Below are positions 1 to 11,279 of a stretch of 64,000 nucleotides of DNA, piece by piece. The notes under the pieces were generated by a model, which saw nothing but the letters and a program-made list of their open reading frames with translations, was not told where the DNA came from and did not search any database. Each line of letters begins with the position of its first letter. Position 1 is the first letter of the stretch. The stretch comes from Mytilus edulis. Taxonomy: Eukaryota; Mollusca; Bivalvia; Mytilida; Mytilidae. The translations under genes and the position numbers were made by a program. The DNA lies in the NCBI RefSeq assembly GCF_963676685.1, contig NC_092350.1, positions 42,565,373-42,629,372 on the forward strand, read 5' to 3'.

Positions 1-788
1 TAAGTCATGTCTCTTTATAAATAGAAAAACTGCTGAATTTGCCTTATATTTACAGGCAGTAGCATTTTCATGGACATTTTTTTATTTTTTTATTTTTGTT
101 ATGTATAAAGCTTTGTATATTTTATAACTTTATTAATATATTGCTAGGAAATGTTAGATATTGTAATAATTTATAGACACAGATAAGGTGCTTAATTTAT
201 AATGGTGCTCAGGTTTTGTTAACTGTATTGATCATGTACAGTATGGGTTTGCTCATTGTTGAAGGTACTTTGATGATCCGTGATGATTCACGTATTTGTC
301 CTTGGCCTTTATGATCCTTTATGGACACTTGTCTCATTGTTAGTCATGCCACATCTCATTTTTATTGTGGTTGTCATTTATTGCAATATACAATGATAAT
401 TCAATTATAAATGTAAATACAGGTTTTATCTTTTGAAAATGATAGAATTTTTTTTGTTATAAAAGTTATTAGGTGAAAGCTTCAGATAAAATTGAATTTC
501 CGTGAGAAAAAAACCTGTGAGTTATACATCAAATACATAGATTTAAATTTTTAATCATATTTGTCTAGCAAATACAATTTAATAGTCAGAAGGGTGTTTC
601 TAGAAAGGTTGTGTTTCATTTTGTGCCATATAAATCTAGTTCTAAGAAATAGGACATCCTAATGTTAAAACAAAAATAGGACATTTATAATGTTTTAAAA
701 GTCTCAAGAATAGATTTTGGTTTGTTTAAATAAGTAGGGGACAAAGGATACATGAATCATCAATTATGAAATGTGTGTCTGGTATATA
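1..788. other. noncoding AT-rich stretch with a repeat fragment
   Basis: No coding region can be supported. Positions about 230-375 resemble the 3' part of a dispersed repeat seen elsewhere in this window (called family R1 here). Key words are GTATGGGTTTGCTCATTGTTG followed by a degenerate ACCACATCTT-like end. The rest is AT-rich with no structure I recognise. Confidence 0.5.
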
Positions 789-1367
789 TAGTCGCCGTCA
801 CGTAAAATTGGCACAATGATTTATGTAAAAAAAAATAATGAATTATTTGTCGCGTTCACTTGAGATGATATTTTTCAATTAGCCGGAAAAAATCCTATCC
901 AAATATCCACTACCTTTTATTTTGTTTGCACTGTATAATCCTGACCTTCACATTTTCAAGATTATTTACATTGTATAACCGCCATCTTGGTTTCTATGAG
1001 GATCTTTTATTCCATAACATTCGTTACTCTCCGGTAATATCGTTGTCATTGATGATACATTTTCCTGCGCTTTTTTGCATAAATATGATGAACAGCTCCG
1101 AGAGACATGAGAAAATAGACAGCAGGTGGATCTCCACGGCAACATTTCTGGTTATAACAATTTCGGATTCCGCCATTCAAACTAATCTTGGATTATGTGA
1201 AGGTCAGGATTATACAGTGCAAACACAATAAAAGGTAGGACAGTTGTGGATATTTGGAATGGCATTTTCCTACGCTATTCAAAAAATATGATCTCTAGTG
1301 AATGCAACTGATATTTAAAAATAATTTCGACAAAAATCATGGTGTCAATTTTACGTGACAGTGACTA
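789..1367. mobile_element. fold-back MITE with long terminal inverted repeats
   Basis: The two ends are inverted copies of each other over about 200 bp (about 789-990 against 1160-1367). Matching pairs include CACGTAAAATTG with its complement CAATTTTACGTG, and TATAATCCTGACCTTCACA with TGTGAAGGTCAGGATTATA. The outermost bases are TAGTC...GACTA with TA on both sides, which fits a TA target duplication as in Tc1/mariner-type MITEs. The 101-codon open frame at 926-1231 lies across the arms and the loop and is not considered a gene. Confidence 0.75.
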
Positions 1368-3197
1368 TAGATAAGAAGTCATTTCATACAAAATATTACA
1401 ATTGTGGATTGTTTATATTATTATTTATTATTATTGTCAATATAATTTAATTAGTCTGTAGTTTATTAACATCCCTACACTTTTGCTAGATGTGTAAATA
1501 GATTTTGTATCCTCACTAATTACATAATTTTAATTTTTTTTTAGATCATGTCACTGATTTCAAATTAATATCTGTTTCTATTATTTTAAGTATTTTTATA
1601 AATTTATTTGTATATTCCAGTAATATATATTATTTTTTGTGTTCACAAAACAACAGGGTGATATACTTTGTTCATGCATGATATTTATGTCTTCAGTCTG
1701 ATTAACCAATTAAATACTGAAAATTTGAAAACCTTTAACTGCAGTATACTGCATGAAAAAAATTACATATGAAATAATCTGTTTACAGAATTAAACTGCT
1801 ATGAATGATTCTAGGCTTATAATTGTGTATTTCAGATGTAGTTTGGTCTAAAAACGATTGATCACTGACTCTTGAAACACAAATGTTAAAAGTCCTAATA
1901 AAGTATGAAGTTGAAGTTCACTGAGAATCCAAAATTCCAAAAGGGTTTATCAATTATAGCCAAGGCTATTTATTCGTGAGGTTCATCAAAATAATTATGA
2001 AGAGCGAATTGTTTTAAATTTTCTTAAATTATTTGTCTCTTAGATACTGAAGCACAAAAAAAAAAAACAATAATTTTTTTTTAATTTTCATTACTATATG
2101 AATTGGTTCTATCTGGTGAAGTATGCTTGTTCAGCACAGGTTCTGTCAACTTTATAGTTGATGTTTGCTGTGACATTTCAATAGACAATTATTTCAAGTC
2201 AGCCAATGTACAAAGCCGTTATGATAAAAAAAAAAAAAAAAAATATTTTCATAAGTTTTGATTAAATACTTTTTAAAAATTAATTTGTGATTTCATTCCT
2301 GGTTTGCTTGCAGCAGAGATATTTAAAGTAAAATGTTTCATTTGTATTTCTTTAGAACTATGTTATTGTTATACAACTATGGCCTTAAACTTATGTTAAA
2401 ATAGCTTGTTATGTAAAGATAACCGAGGGCTTTAAAAGTGCAATTTGTTAATGGTATATACAATGATTGTTAATTTTACTTGTTAGTTATTGAAGGTGTG
2501 TTTATGAGTAAAACTTTATATGTAAAAAATGTTAATGACTTTATCATTGATAGGATTTGAAATAAAACTATTCAAGTTAGATATTGATTTACTTTGTTTA
2601 AGAACTTTAAAAAGACTATGAATTAAAAGGTGCCAGTAGTTAACCATGGTTCAAAGTCTTGAAAAACTAGCGATTAAAAGCCATTGAAACATTCTCTGAT
2701 TATAAAATTTGGGAAACCATGACACATTTTATTATTGAAGTCTTATAACTATGTAAGAAATTCATTACTCACATCTCATTTCCATGGACAAAATTTGACC
2801 CGCCTCCTCAGTCATGGTCTATTAATTTTGAAACATTTGCTTAGTTTATATATATGTATTAGTTTGTAATTAGATCAGTTTAAGATGAACTGTTAATGTT
2901 TAGTCAATGATATTTAGTATGCACATTTATTGGCATTTGCAAGTCTTATTTCCAATGAGTTTATAAAGCCCCAACCCCTCATCATGGTTAATGGACTTTG
3001 AAACTTTTACCTATTTTACAAGTTATTGTTTGTGTTTAGGTTTCTTTAAAGGGAACTACTTCCATGATATATGGAAATCAGTTGTATTAGCATTGGCACA
3101 TCTTATTTCCATGGAGATTGTTCAGCCATTTACCTTCATTCATGGATCATAGATTTTGAATATTTGCATAACTTACATGTTAAAGTAATGCTTTTTA
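1368..3197. other. noncoding AT-rich stretch
   Basis: Nothing here supports a gene. There are A/T homopolymer runs (for example 2056-2067 and 2226-2243) and an AATAAA near 2563. This could be the long 3' untranslated region of a plus-strand gene lying left of the window, but nothing in the sequence proves that. Confidence 0.4.
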
Positions 3198-3440
3198 TGC
3201 CCCACCTACGATAGTAGAGGGGCATTATGTTTTCTGGTCTGTGCGTCCGTTCGTCCGTCCGTTCTTTCGTCCGTCCGTTCGTTCGTTCGTCCGTCTGTCC
3301 CGCTTCAGGTTAAAGTTTTTGGTCAAGGTAGTTTTTGATGAAGTTGAAGTCCAATCAACTTCAAACTTGGTACACATGTTCCCTATGATATGATCTTTCT
3401 AATTTTAACAACAAGAAATGCTCACGACCTTTTAGGCCAA
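3198..3440 (+). repeat. dispersed bivalve repeat with CGTCCGTT tract (truncated)
   Basis: It begins TATGCCCCACCTACGATAG and continues into a (CGTCCGTT)n-like tract at about 3245-3300. After that comes a conserved segment containing GTCAAGGTAGTTTTTGATGA. I recognise this as a very common dispersed repeat of bivalve genomes. The usual 3' part is missing: the sequence departs from the family near 3410. Confidence 0.6.
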
Positions 3441-4234
3441 GTGAACTAATAATATTTAATGATGATAATAACGATAACAATACATGAATCTTTATTTAAA
3501 GAAGGTTACTCAGTTAACAAAATACGCTTATCCTCCCTTCCCTAAAACATTCGATTATGATAAATATAGAAAGAAATCTGCAGATAAAATACGTAAACAC
3601 ATTTAACATATTGATGTATACAAATACATGCAGGTAGCTTTAATATTAATTAAGCAACTTGACATTTGACAGAAAATAGAACAAACCACCATATTTTCGG
3701 CATCTTCATTTTGTGAAGTAAAAAATAGTTTGAACATTTGATATTGAAAGTATCTTGATTATTTATTCCTTTAACATCAGTTGACAAATTGTATTAATAT
3801 ATCAGTATATTTAAGGTTTTTTTTAAATCAAATTTGATCATAATATTGTCGAAATGCATGATTATAACGATTCAGCCGAATATATTCCAAGAATGTTATC
3901 AAAGCCTCTATTTAAACAACATTACATGCAAAGAATGACATGCAATATGTTATGGCACTAAATGAACGACAGCTTCATCGCTCGTGTTTATATTCATCAA
4001 TATCATTTCTGATATATATGCATTTCAGTAAAACAAATGCTCTGGGCATTTCCCTGTATCTCTGTATGCAAAGTTCTGTAGTTTCTCTCGAGAAGTCATT
4101 CTTTTGACATTTGTGCTAAAACTTGATCACTAATTATGACATTGGCTGGTGGAATTATTTCTCGAGACGGACATCTTCTTCATAAGTATAATAATGATGG
4201 TGTATGTATATAGTCTCATGATCATCTATGTTCA

Positions 4235-4240
4235 TTTATT
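4235..4240 (-). terminator. candidate polyadenylation signal AATAAA (minus strand)
   Basis: TTTATT on the plus strand reads AATAAA on the minus strand, about 150 bp beyond the stop codon of the pseudogene's last exon. A similar TTTATT sits in the equivalent block of copy 2 near 15550, about 570 bp past that stop. Weak evidence, based on position and partial conservation. Confidence 0.3.
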
Positions 4241-4849
4241 TAGGTTCACTTTGTTTTAGTTTTGTTGAATTAACTGTGAGTACATCTGCAGCGTCATTCA
4301 CGGTATGAGATCCCAACCTCATTCAAATTTTTCTAAAAGAGAGGCGGACGATGTATGAAGACAGTTACAGACATTCACTCCCATATATTATATGCCGTAC
4401 ACTTCTCTTTCTACATTTCGTATTCTATCTCGTCTTGCCTTTGTTCGCTTATAACGTCGACAAAGTGTTAGCAACAATAAAGAGAGTACCAAAGATTGCT
4501 GCAAGACGTGGGACAGGTCCATGTTCTAGCACTGCAAAACAAATGATTGTTTTTCTATTAAGAGAATGAAATCAAATATATGTGCAAATAAAAAACGATG
4601 AAACTTTGTGAAAAAACGTTTTAGAAACGCTACCTTCTGCCTCTTTTGCTATGGACGCATTTATGTATACATAGAAATACAAAAAAAATATTCTGCTTAA
4701 AATGAAAATATCTATAGAGTCTATAAAAATGACCATGGTGACACAATAGATTCTTGAAACAGATTTTAAATTTGGAGAATATTTATATTACAATTTATCA
4801 ATATGTAAACAATTTCAGTTAAATGCACTATTGATGAACGTCGGCTGTT

Positions 4850-4920
4850 GATGCTGATTGGTTGGGTTGTTGTCTCTTTGACACATTCCGCATTTCCATT
4901 CTTAATTTTATTCTGAGATG
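4850..4920 (-). repeat. dispersed repeat family R5, partial
   Basis: The complement contains TGTGTCAAAGAGACAACAAC followed by CCAACC. Relatives lie at 51705-51760 and 56235-56365 on the plus strand. I recognise this as a common mussel repeat. Confidence 0.5.
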
Positions 4921-5424
4921 GAAATAATATTGCTTCATTACATACATGCGTATTTTGTGCTGGAAAAAGAGATCTGATATATCTGCCCGTAATATGCAAT
5001 TAACGCATCAAAGAATTATGCTTAACATTAAAAAGTTTTGCTGAACATCAACCAATTAAGTGTAGCATTAAAAAATAATTGTAAACATTTTGTAAAAGTT
5101 TATGAAAAATAATATATTATAACTTACCATCAGTGACATGGTTTTTTCCCTTATCTTATGAGTTGTCTGAAAGAACGAGGAATACACTGATTCAAGTTTA
5201 TTTCACATGAATTTTACAGCATTAAATTATGATAATAAACGGGGGAATAATATTTAAATCTGTTTCTATATAAAAAAAAAACGGGAACCGTAGACACAAA
5301 TGGCATGTTTTTTTTCATGAACAATCTTTGTTTGTGAAGAACCGTATCAATTTTTATGATATATAGACCTAGTACGATATTATCGAAATCGACCTCATAT
5401 TTGATGATTTTGGTGGGTTTCATG

Positions 5425-5590
5425 AGTAATAATATACAAATATAGCCTTTGTATGAGGTCGATACAAGGATATATTGACCTGAAAGAAGTATATTGGCTG
5501 AGGACGAAGTCCGAGGTCGATATACTTCTTTGGGTCGATATATCCTGTATTGACCTCATACAAAGGCAAAATTTGTTATATTATTAATTT
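5425..5590. repeat. large inverted repeat (palindromic hairpin element)
   Basis: The left arm GCCTTTGTATGAGGTCGATA (5445) is mirrored by TATTGACCTCATACAAAGGC (ending 5566). Similarity continues inward through AAAGAAGTATATTG / CGATATACTTCTTT and outward through TAATAATATA / TATATTATTA. The short centre is GGCTGAGGACGAAGTCCGAG. It lies between exons 4 and 3 of the pseudogene. It is probably a MITE or fold-back insertion. No clear target duplication was found. Confidence 0.7.
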
Positions 5591-5839
5591 CCGACCATGT
5601 TTGTATCAAAATCGTCATTTAGGTTTGTTGGAACTTTATAGATTTTACATTTGTCTCCTTGACAATAACAACTAACTAATTTCATTTACTTTTTTTTTGA
5701 CATCTTATGTATTTGAAGATTTTTTTCGTCAAATAATCGATCACAGATATCATTTGTTTCAAAACGTTAAACAATATCCTGAAATTCATTACATGACGTC
5801 ACAAAGTATATCGGTTTTTAGATATTCTAAAAATAACCG

Positions 5840-5896
5840 TGCAATATGCTTTTTGCCGGTCAATATGCTTTTTGCCGGTCAATATACTTTTTGCTA
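5840..5896 (+). repeat. short tandem repeat, about 20-bp unit
   Basis: CAATATGCTTTTTGCCGGT occurs twice in a row, followed by a diverged third copy (CAATATACTTTTTGC). Confidence 0.8.
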
Positions 5897-6421
5897 TGCG
5901 CCGTTTTCTCTCTACCTTCGAAAATATAGTTTAACATGTGACTATCCCTAAACGAATCAAATTTGTTAAAATATACGAATTAATAATATTTGTGACCACT
6001 ACTGACCTACTACTGTATTTATATCACTCAGAATTCAAGAATTAACATTATATAGCTCCCTTACATTATCTGCCCCTTATATAGTGTTAACACACGTGCG
6101 TTATGGTTGAGTAAATTATTAGCCTGGTATCTTTGAGACTTGTTACGACTACTTATTCGATTTGACTGTATTGTATAATTCGTCCCCGAGCGCAACACCA
6201 ACACGGCAGTCATTTTTGTGTTAGCATGCAATGTCATAGTAATTAATGTTTATTTTCCATTAACTTGCAGTTTGAAAGAATTGTTAGATTATTTAACTGA
6301 AACAATGAAATTTTTCTTCCCCCAAGATATAGACTGCCTAAGCATTATTTGGCACAACGGTTTGGCATTTAACTCCTCCTCAACTTTGTATTTCATTAGA
6401 CATTACACTTATTTGGATTCG

Positions 6422-6510
6422 TTCGCCACTGCTTGGTCTTTTATAGACGAGACGAGCGTCATGCGTATCATGGCAATTATAAGCCTGGTATCATTGATGA
6501 GATTTTTCGT
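6422..6510 (+). repeat. decayed hammerhead-bearing repeat
   Basis: The layout matches the element at 55977-56115: a GGTC stem with TTTTATA loop and GAC (6434-6448), then GAGACGAGCGTC, then a tail GCCTGGTATCATTGATGAG. The catalytic words are eroded: CTGCTTG stands where CTGATGA is expected and GAGA where GAAA is expected, so it is very unlikely to self-cleave. Confidence 0.45.
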
Positions 6511-6834
6511 AAATTATAATAAATGTTCGATCTGTAAATGTATCGGTTGTGTCCTGTTCCCCATCTTTACATTTGGATGAATGACGGATTGTATGTGTGT
6601 TGTAAGTGACGCTATCCCATTGGATTCCCAACAATTCTTTCAGTTTTTTTATTTGTAAATCAAAAGATATTCAAAGGTTAATGAGTCCTTAACTAATCCT
6701 ACCAAATCATGTAAATGTAAATGCTTAACCAATTGAATCAGGCAGAATAATTATAGCTAAGACGGCGTATCTATCGTATCATTTCATCGAGGTTGTTATT
6801 TGTTGCTATATATCACATTTGTTTTTTGTTCATT

Positions 6835-7045
6835 GTTTTGCATGTAATTTCGGTCGTTCTTTTTCTCGTTTGAATTATTTTACATTTGTCATTTCGGGGC
6901 CTTTTATAGCTGACTATTCGGTATTTGGTTAAGCTTATTTGTTGAAAATCGTACGGTGATCTATAGTTGTTAACTTCTATGTTGGTGTCTGGTGGAGAGT
7001 AGTCTCCTTAGCTATCATACCACATCTTCTTTTTATACATATACT
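6835..7045 (+). repeat. dispersed repeat family R1, 3' part
   Basis: It contains CATTTCGGGGCCTTTTATAG, a degenerate GGTATTTGG, CGTACGGTGATCTATAGTTG and ACCACATCTTCTTTTTATAC. I recognise this as a very common mussel repeat. Other copies here lie at 230-375, 8160-8345, 9340-9960, 46020-46235 (minus), 50095-50365 (minus) and 58480-59390. Confidence 0.6.
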
Positions 7046-8159
7046 TATAAAACTGAAGACCACAGTGAATATAAAACAAGTGCAATCAAAATATGACGAA
7101 AATATGTAAACAAAGAAAATTAAGCATTTCTTGTCATTTGTGTCCCTATATTCTTTAATATTGTGTTTCTTGGAAGATTAATATTTTTATTACATACACG
7201 AGCTGTACTCACTACAAAAAAAATATTAGCACGTGTCATCTGCTAAATATTGTCTTTTTGTAATAACTTTCAATCTTGAGAGCTACAGATGTAACATCAT
7301 AACATTTTTCTCGATGGTAAAAAATTAACAATTGTCCATCTGCTTAAAGGAAAAAATTGAAAAATCAAAAGCCACAACAACATCCTCAAGAAAGAATAGT
7401 ACATTGTACCTCGCTATAGTAGTACTTATCATTGCACTTACCAACACATGTATTCTTACTCTCTAACTTATATTTATCTACAATTCTGACAATCAAGACG
7501 ATTCTTGATGCACTGTACCCGTCTGCAACTATATATTAACGTACACACTTTCTTTATCGTTAGAATTAGTGGTACAAAATTTCGGGATGTTCTATGCTTG
7601 GTCATTGCATGAATACGTATGTTTTAGACGTGTATCCTGCGGAGGAAAGAACTGCATAACAATGTGAAAACTAAGCATTTTATGTAAAACAAAACGAAGT
7701 ATTATCAGACTGAGTTCATGCCACTGTATGTGGACTCTTATTACAGGCGAGTATCATCATCCCTGGCCTGAAGCTTGTGCGCTTCTTTGTGGAATATTTT
7801 GGAGTAAATGATGTCCGATATTTTTTATTTTCAACTTTGAAGTTCAAAGTTTATTTTGGAATATCCATGCCGGGAAAAAATCTGGAAAACCGCATTTTTG
7901 AGAAATATTTGTCTATGAGTGTGCCTGATGAAGTTAAAATCCAGAAAAAGGCTTGCAATCTATAACGTGTTGTTGTTAATTTTTTGCCCTGTACTTTGAT
8001 AACAAAAGTTTATCTTTGCGTAGCCCTTTACATCTATATGGACATATTTTACGATATAATAATTACTTTTTATCAATATTTAAATAAACATCGGAACTTT
8101 GAGTCCCCAAAACTTAATGAGCTTTTCGTTTATTCTAAATGGTAAAAACATATTTTTTA

Positions 8160-8345
8160 AATATAACTTGGTTTTCGTAAATAAATCAGGACGTTATAGT
8201 TTCATAGTTTTATCATTTAATTGTTTTCTTCATTTCGGACCCTTACATAGCATTCTTTTCGGTATGGGTTTTGCACATTGTTGAAGGCTTACGGTGACCT
8301 ATAGATGGTAGCTTCTAGGCCATTTGGTCTGTATGAGAGTTGTTT
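8160..8345 (+). repeat. dispersed repeat family R1, diverged copy
   Basis: It contains CATTTCGGACCCTTACATAG, GGTATGGGTTTTGCACATTG and GGTGACCTATAGATGGTAGC. It sits in the intron between pseudogene exons 2 and 3. Confidence 0.55.
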
Positions 8346-9218
8346 AATTTGAAATTATATACAATTTTCTTATTTTTATATGTAAGATAATATAAGATTT
8401 GATTTTATGCTAAAAGATTCTAATCGAAAATTGATTTGATTTTAGAATTCACATAATCTACTCTAAATTTCTGTATGTACTTACATTCAAGTGCCTAACT
8501 ACAGATTGTCCTGTTCTTATTCTGTACTGTAAACTGACGTGAGTAGAACCACAGTCGATGTCAAATACTTCCATGCTAATACATTTCTGATAGGTATAAT
8601 CTCTGAAGTCTTGGTCATCAGAAAATCCGTAAAACCCAAGTAAAGCCCAGGACCTATCAATCCCTCCCCCCCCATTGTAGACGACTCTATGTTCTGGATT
8701 GACCCATTAAACCATTAGTGTAGCATGTGATAGGCGGTAGGGTTACTGCAATTATTAAATCCTAACATATCAGAATTTACAAAGTCCCTTAAAAAAAGGT
8801 AATTAGAACCATATAGCTAAAACAGATACTTTAGGTGGTGCGTTTAGTCTGTATGAGAAGTAAAACTTTCAAAAGATGCTTAAACTCATTAAGGATATCA
8901 GGGTTACAATTTGGTACGGCAGTCGCGCGATTTTTCATTAAAGACTCTTCTTCAGTGGAGGTGGAATTAAAACAAATTGGAAAGCCAAATAAAATTTGAA
9001 GTCGAAGTTTGAAATTTTATTTATGAATAGAGATTTGTAAATTGATATTTTTATCCAATTGAACTTAGACTATTTGTATTATTTTTAAGATTTATTGTTC
9101 GTTCTTTCATCTAACTGCGTTCCACTCGTCTACACTCGACCGATTCCGTTTATCTATTTAACGTACGCAACTACATAGAATACAACCCCATTAACTTTCA
9201 TAAAAGACATTAAGCTGA

Positions 9219-9368
9219 TATCTGGTAGTGACCGGTCTTTATACTTAGATACACGATTTGATTTAGTAGTTCTTTTTGGCTTCGAACTAGATGTATCTGG
9301 TAGTAACCGGTCTTTATACTTAGATATATGATTTGATTTAGTAGTTCTTTTTGGCTTCGAATTAGATG
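9219..9368 (+). repeat. tandem duplication, 75-bp unit, two copies
   Basis: TATCTGGTAGTGACCGGTC starts at 9219 and is repeated with few changes from 9294 (TATCTGGTAGTAACCGGTC). Both copies run through TTTTTGGCTTCGAA. Confidence 0.85.
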
Positions 9369-9960
9369 TCAGTAGCTGCGAGTACTCTCAAGATATATAC
9401 TTATGTCTTTCTGTTGTTAGAGATGAAGAATGGATATAACCCATATCTGTGTCTTTGTTTGATGTTTTTGTTTGTATTAGATCTAATCAGTTTAGCCTTT
9501 TAAAACTATTTTTTATAGTTTGTTATTATGATGTTTGGAACATCATTGTCTATGGTTAAGGGGGGATGAGGTGTGGGTGTGCTTGGTGCAGTGATATGGT
9601 GGTGGGATGGGATGTTGTTTGGCATTCAAAAACATATGTTACCCCACAAAAATCTTTATTTTCCTGTACCAAGCCAGGAGCCAGTAGTTCAGTGGATGTC
9701 GTAGATTCATATCAGTTATTGTTTGTTTTCCTAAATTGTTTTGTTACATTAGGGCTGTAATTTTTCTCGATTGAATTGTTTGATATTTTTCATGTCGGGA
9801 CGTTTCATCGCCGACTGTACGGCATGGGATTTGCTTCATTATTAAAGACCGTACGGTTGCAAATATACTAGCAATTTGCTAACATCTATTCTAGTTGAAC
9901 TTTGGTGGACATTTGTCTCAACGGCTATCATAGCACATCCCCTTGTTTTTACTGTCACTC
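9340..9960 (+). repeat. dispersed repeat family R1, long copy
   Basis: It shares, in order, CAGTAGCTGCGAGTACTCTC (9370), a TTTATAGTTTGTTATTATGA block, GCCAGGAGCCAGTAGTTCAG (9673) and a GTACGGCATGGGATTTGC-to-end block with the copy at 58480-59390. The 64- and 81-codon frames inside it are by-products of the repeat. Confidence 0.6.
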
Positions 9961-10669
9961 TACCACCAGAGTGTGTTGATCGCTTTGTCTGCCGGCACGA
10001 GCACAAAACGTTAAAACGTGTACGAGGATAAAATATGTAAATAGAAGATGAAGTTTGTTTTAATCTTATATTCAGACATTTAATCAAATAGAGATACAGT
10101 ATGTTTTTTGTTGTTTACAAATCTTTTTTATAATACGATGCTTAAACATTCAAACTAGCTGACGACACGGTTTTCATTTTTTTTCGATTGAGGTTAGATG
10201 AACATAATGATTCTATATTATTTTTGACGAATCAGTCTCATTTTAAAGAGACATTTTTTTTCTATACTAACAGGTGATGCAACTTACAAGGAACAAAAGT
10301 AAAGTACTGTGTTTTTTTTATACGTGTAAGAAACTATTGTCGGCTCTATCCATTATGAAACTAGGGACATATAAATTTTTGAACGGTAGAGTCTTTATGA
10401 ATACTAGGTAAATGGTATTTGCACCTCAGTTATTGTATTTTATTCTTATTCTTGGTATTTATAAAAAGTAATGGAATGACAAATGACTGTAAATGCACGG
10501 TTTAAGCATATTAATAATTCGTTTTTTTCTATTGTCTTTTTACTTCAAATATTTTATTTTATTACTAGTTGTGAACAATGTCCCATGGCGCTAGTCTACA
10601 TAATATTAGTTAAATTTGAATACATTTTGTAAAAGTGAAAAAGATCAAGGCTAAGTACATGAATTATAT

Positions 10670-10780
10670 TTAATGCGTTTCCCTCAGTTTTACTTTGTTA
10701 CCCCAATTTTGGTTTTTTGTCCATGGATTTATGAGTTTTGAACAGTGGTATACTACTGTTGCCTTTATTTATACATACAT
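10670..10780 (+). repeat. dispersed repeat family R3
   Basis: It contains GTTTCCCTCAGTTTTACTTT, a GGATTTATGAGTTTTGAACA block and TACTACTGTTGCCTTTATTT. Other copies lie at 19795-19905 and 55145-55255. Confidence 0.55.
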
Positions 10781-11183
10781 AAATATATTCAATATAAATT
10801 TATCTTAAAACCATCATCGCGTTGATGTCATACTATGTACACATATATAGTTTATATTACAATTTCAATTGGTATATAAAATAAACTTAATTTTCTAGTT
10901 TACAAACTGATCATGCTGATGTAGTTTAACACCAACGAGCTGTCGTAGCTACAGACTTGTCTTCAGAGTTCATGCAGAGTTCAAACTACATCAAGATAAT
11001 TGAAAGAAAATCACTTATAATGAAAATGATTTAAGACTTACTTGTTATTTCGTTTGCATTTCTAATATTGAACTGTAGAAAATAGAACACAAAGAAACAA
11101 AAACAAAATTGGTGCATTGTATTGAAAGGGTAATAATAGGTCACGGAAATTAAAGTTATCTGTGACGACCAGTATATATGTTG

Positions 11184-11193
11184 TATTTATATA
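11184..11193 (-). promoter_or_regulatory. TATA box of the pseudogene copy
   Basis: The minus strand reads TATATAAATA about 70 bp upstream of the exon 1 ATG (11117). The equivalent place upstream of the intact gene also holds a TATA-like element, inside a block that is conserved between the duplicates. This supports promoter function. Confidence 0.5.
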
Positions 11194-11279
11194 CCAACCT
11201 ACGGAACGCCGTTTTCCACCTATTATTGTAACGGGGAGTTAGTTTTAAAATATATTGTCTATAACATCGTTTTATGAAA

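Larger units (their letters stand above)
4388..11117 (-). pseudogene. broken copy of the five-exon type I membrane protein gene
   Basis: This is the paralogue of the intact gene at 16125-21546, found by matching exons. Exons run 11042-11117 (signal peptide, still intact, 76 bp like its partner), 8485-8745, 7442-7636, 5128-5166 and 4388-4531. Splice sites are still GT-AG (for example GTAAGT after 11042 and 8485). Damage is seen in four exons. Exon 2 has a net 5-base loss just after the ACATGC (Thr-Cys) block, which shifts the frame. Exon 3 has an in-frame TAG as its 15th codon and is 195 rather than 193 bp long. Exon 4 is 39 rather than 60 bp. Exon 5 carries a 1-base frame change within the membrane helix, after which the basic tail (CRRYKRTKARRDRIRNVE) is readable again. 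The promoter still looks intact, so it may be transcribed. Sequencing error cannot explain so many changes. Confidence 0.8.

Noticed and set aside
4351..4569. 72-codon plus-strand frame, and its relative at 16103-16297
   Set aside because: Both are antisense readings of the membrane-helix exon of the minus-strand genes. The minus-strand frame makes sense as a helix plus basic tail ending in a stop.
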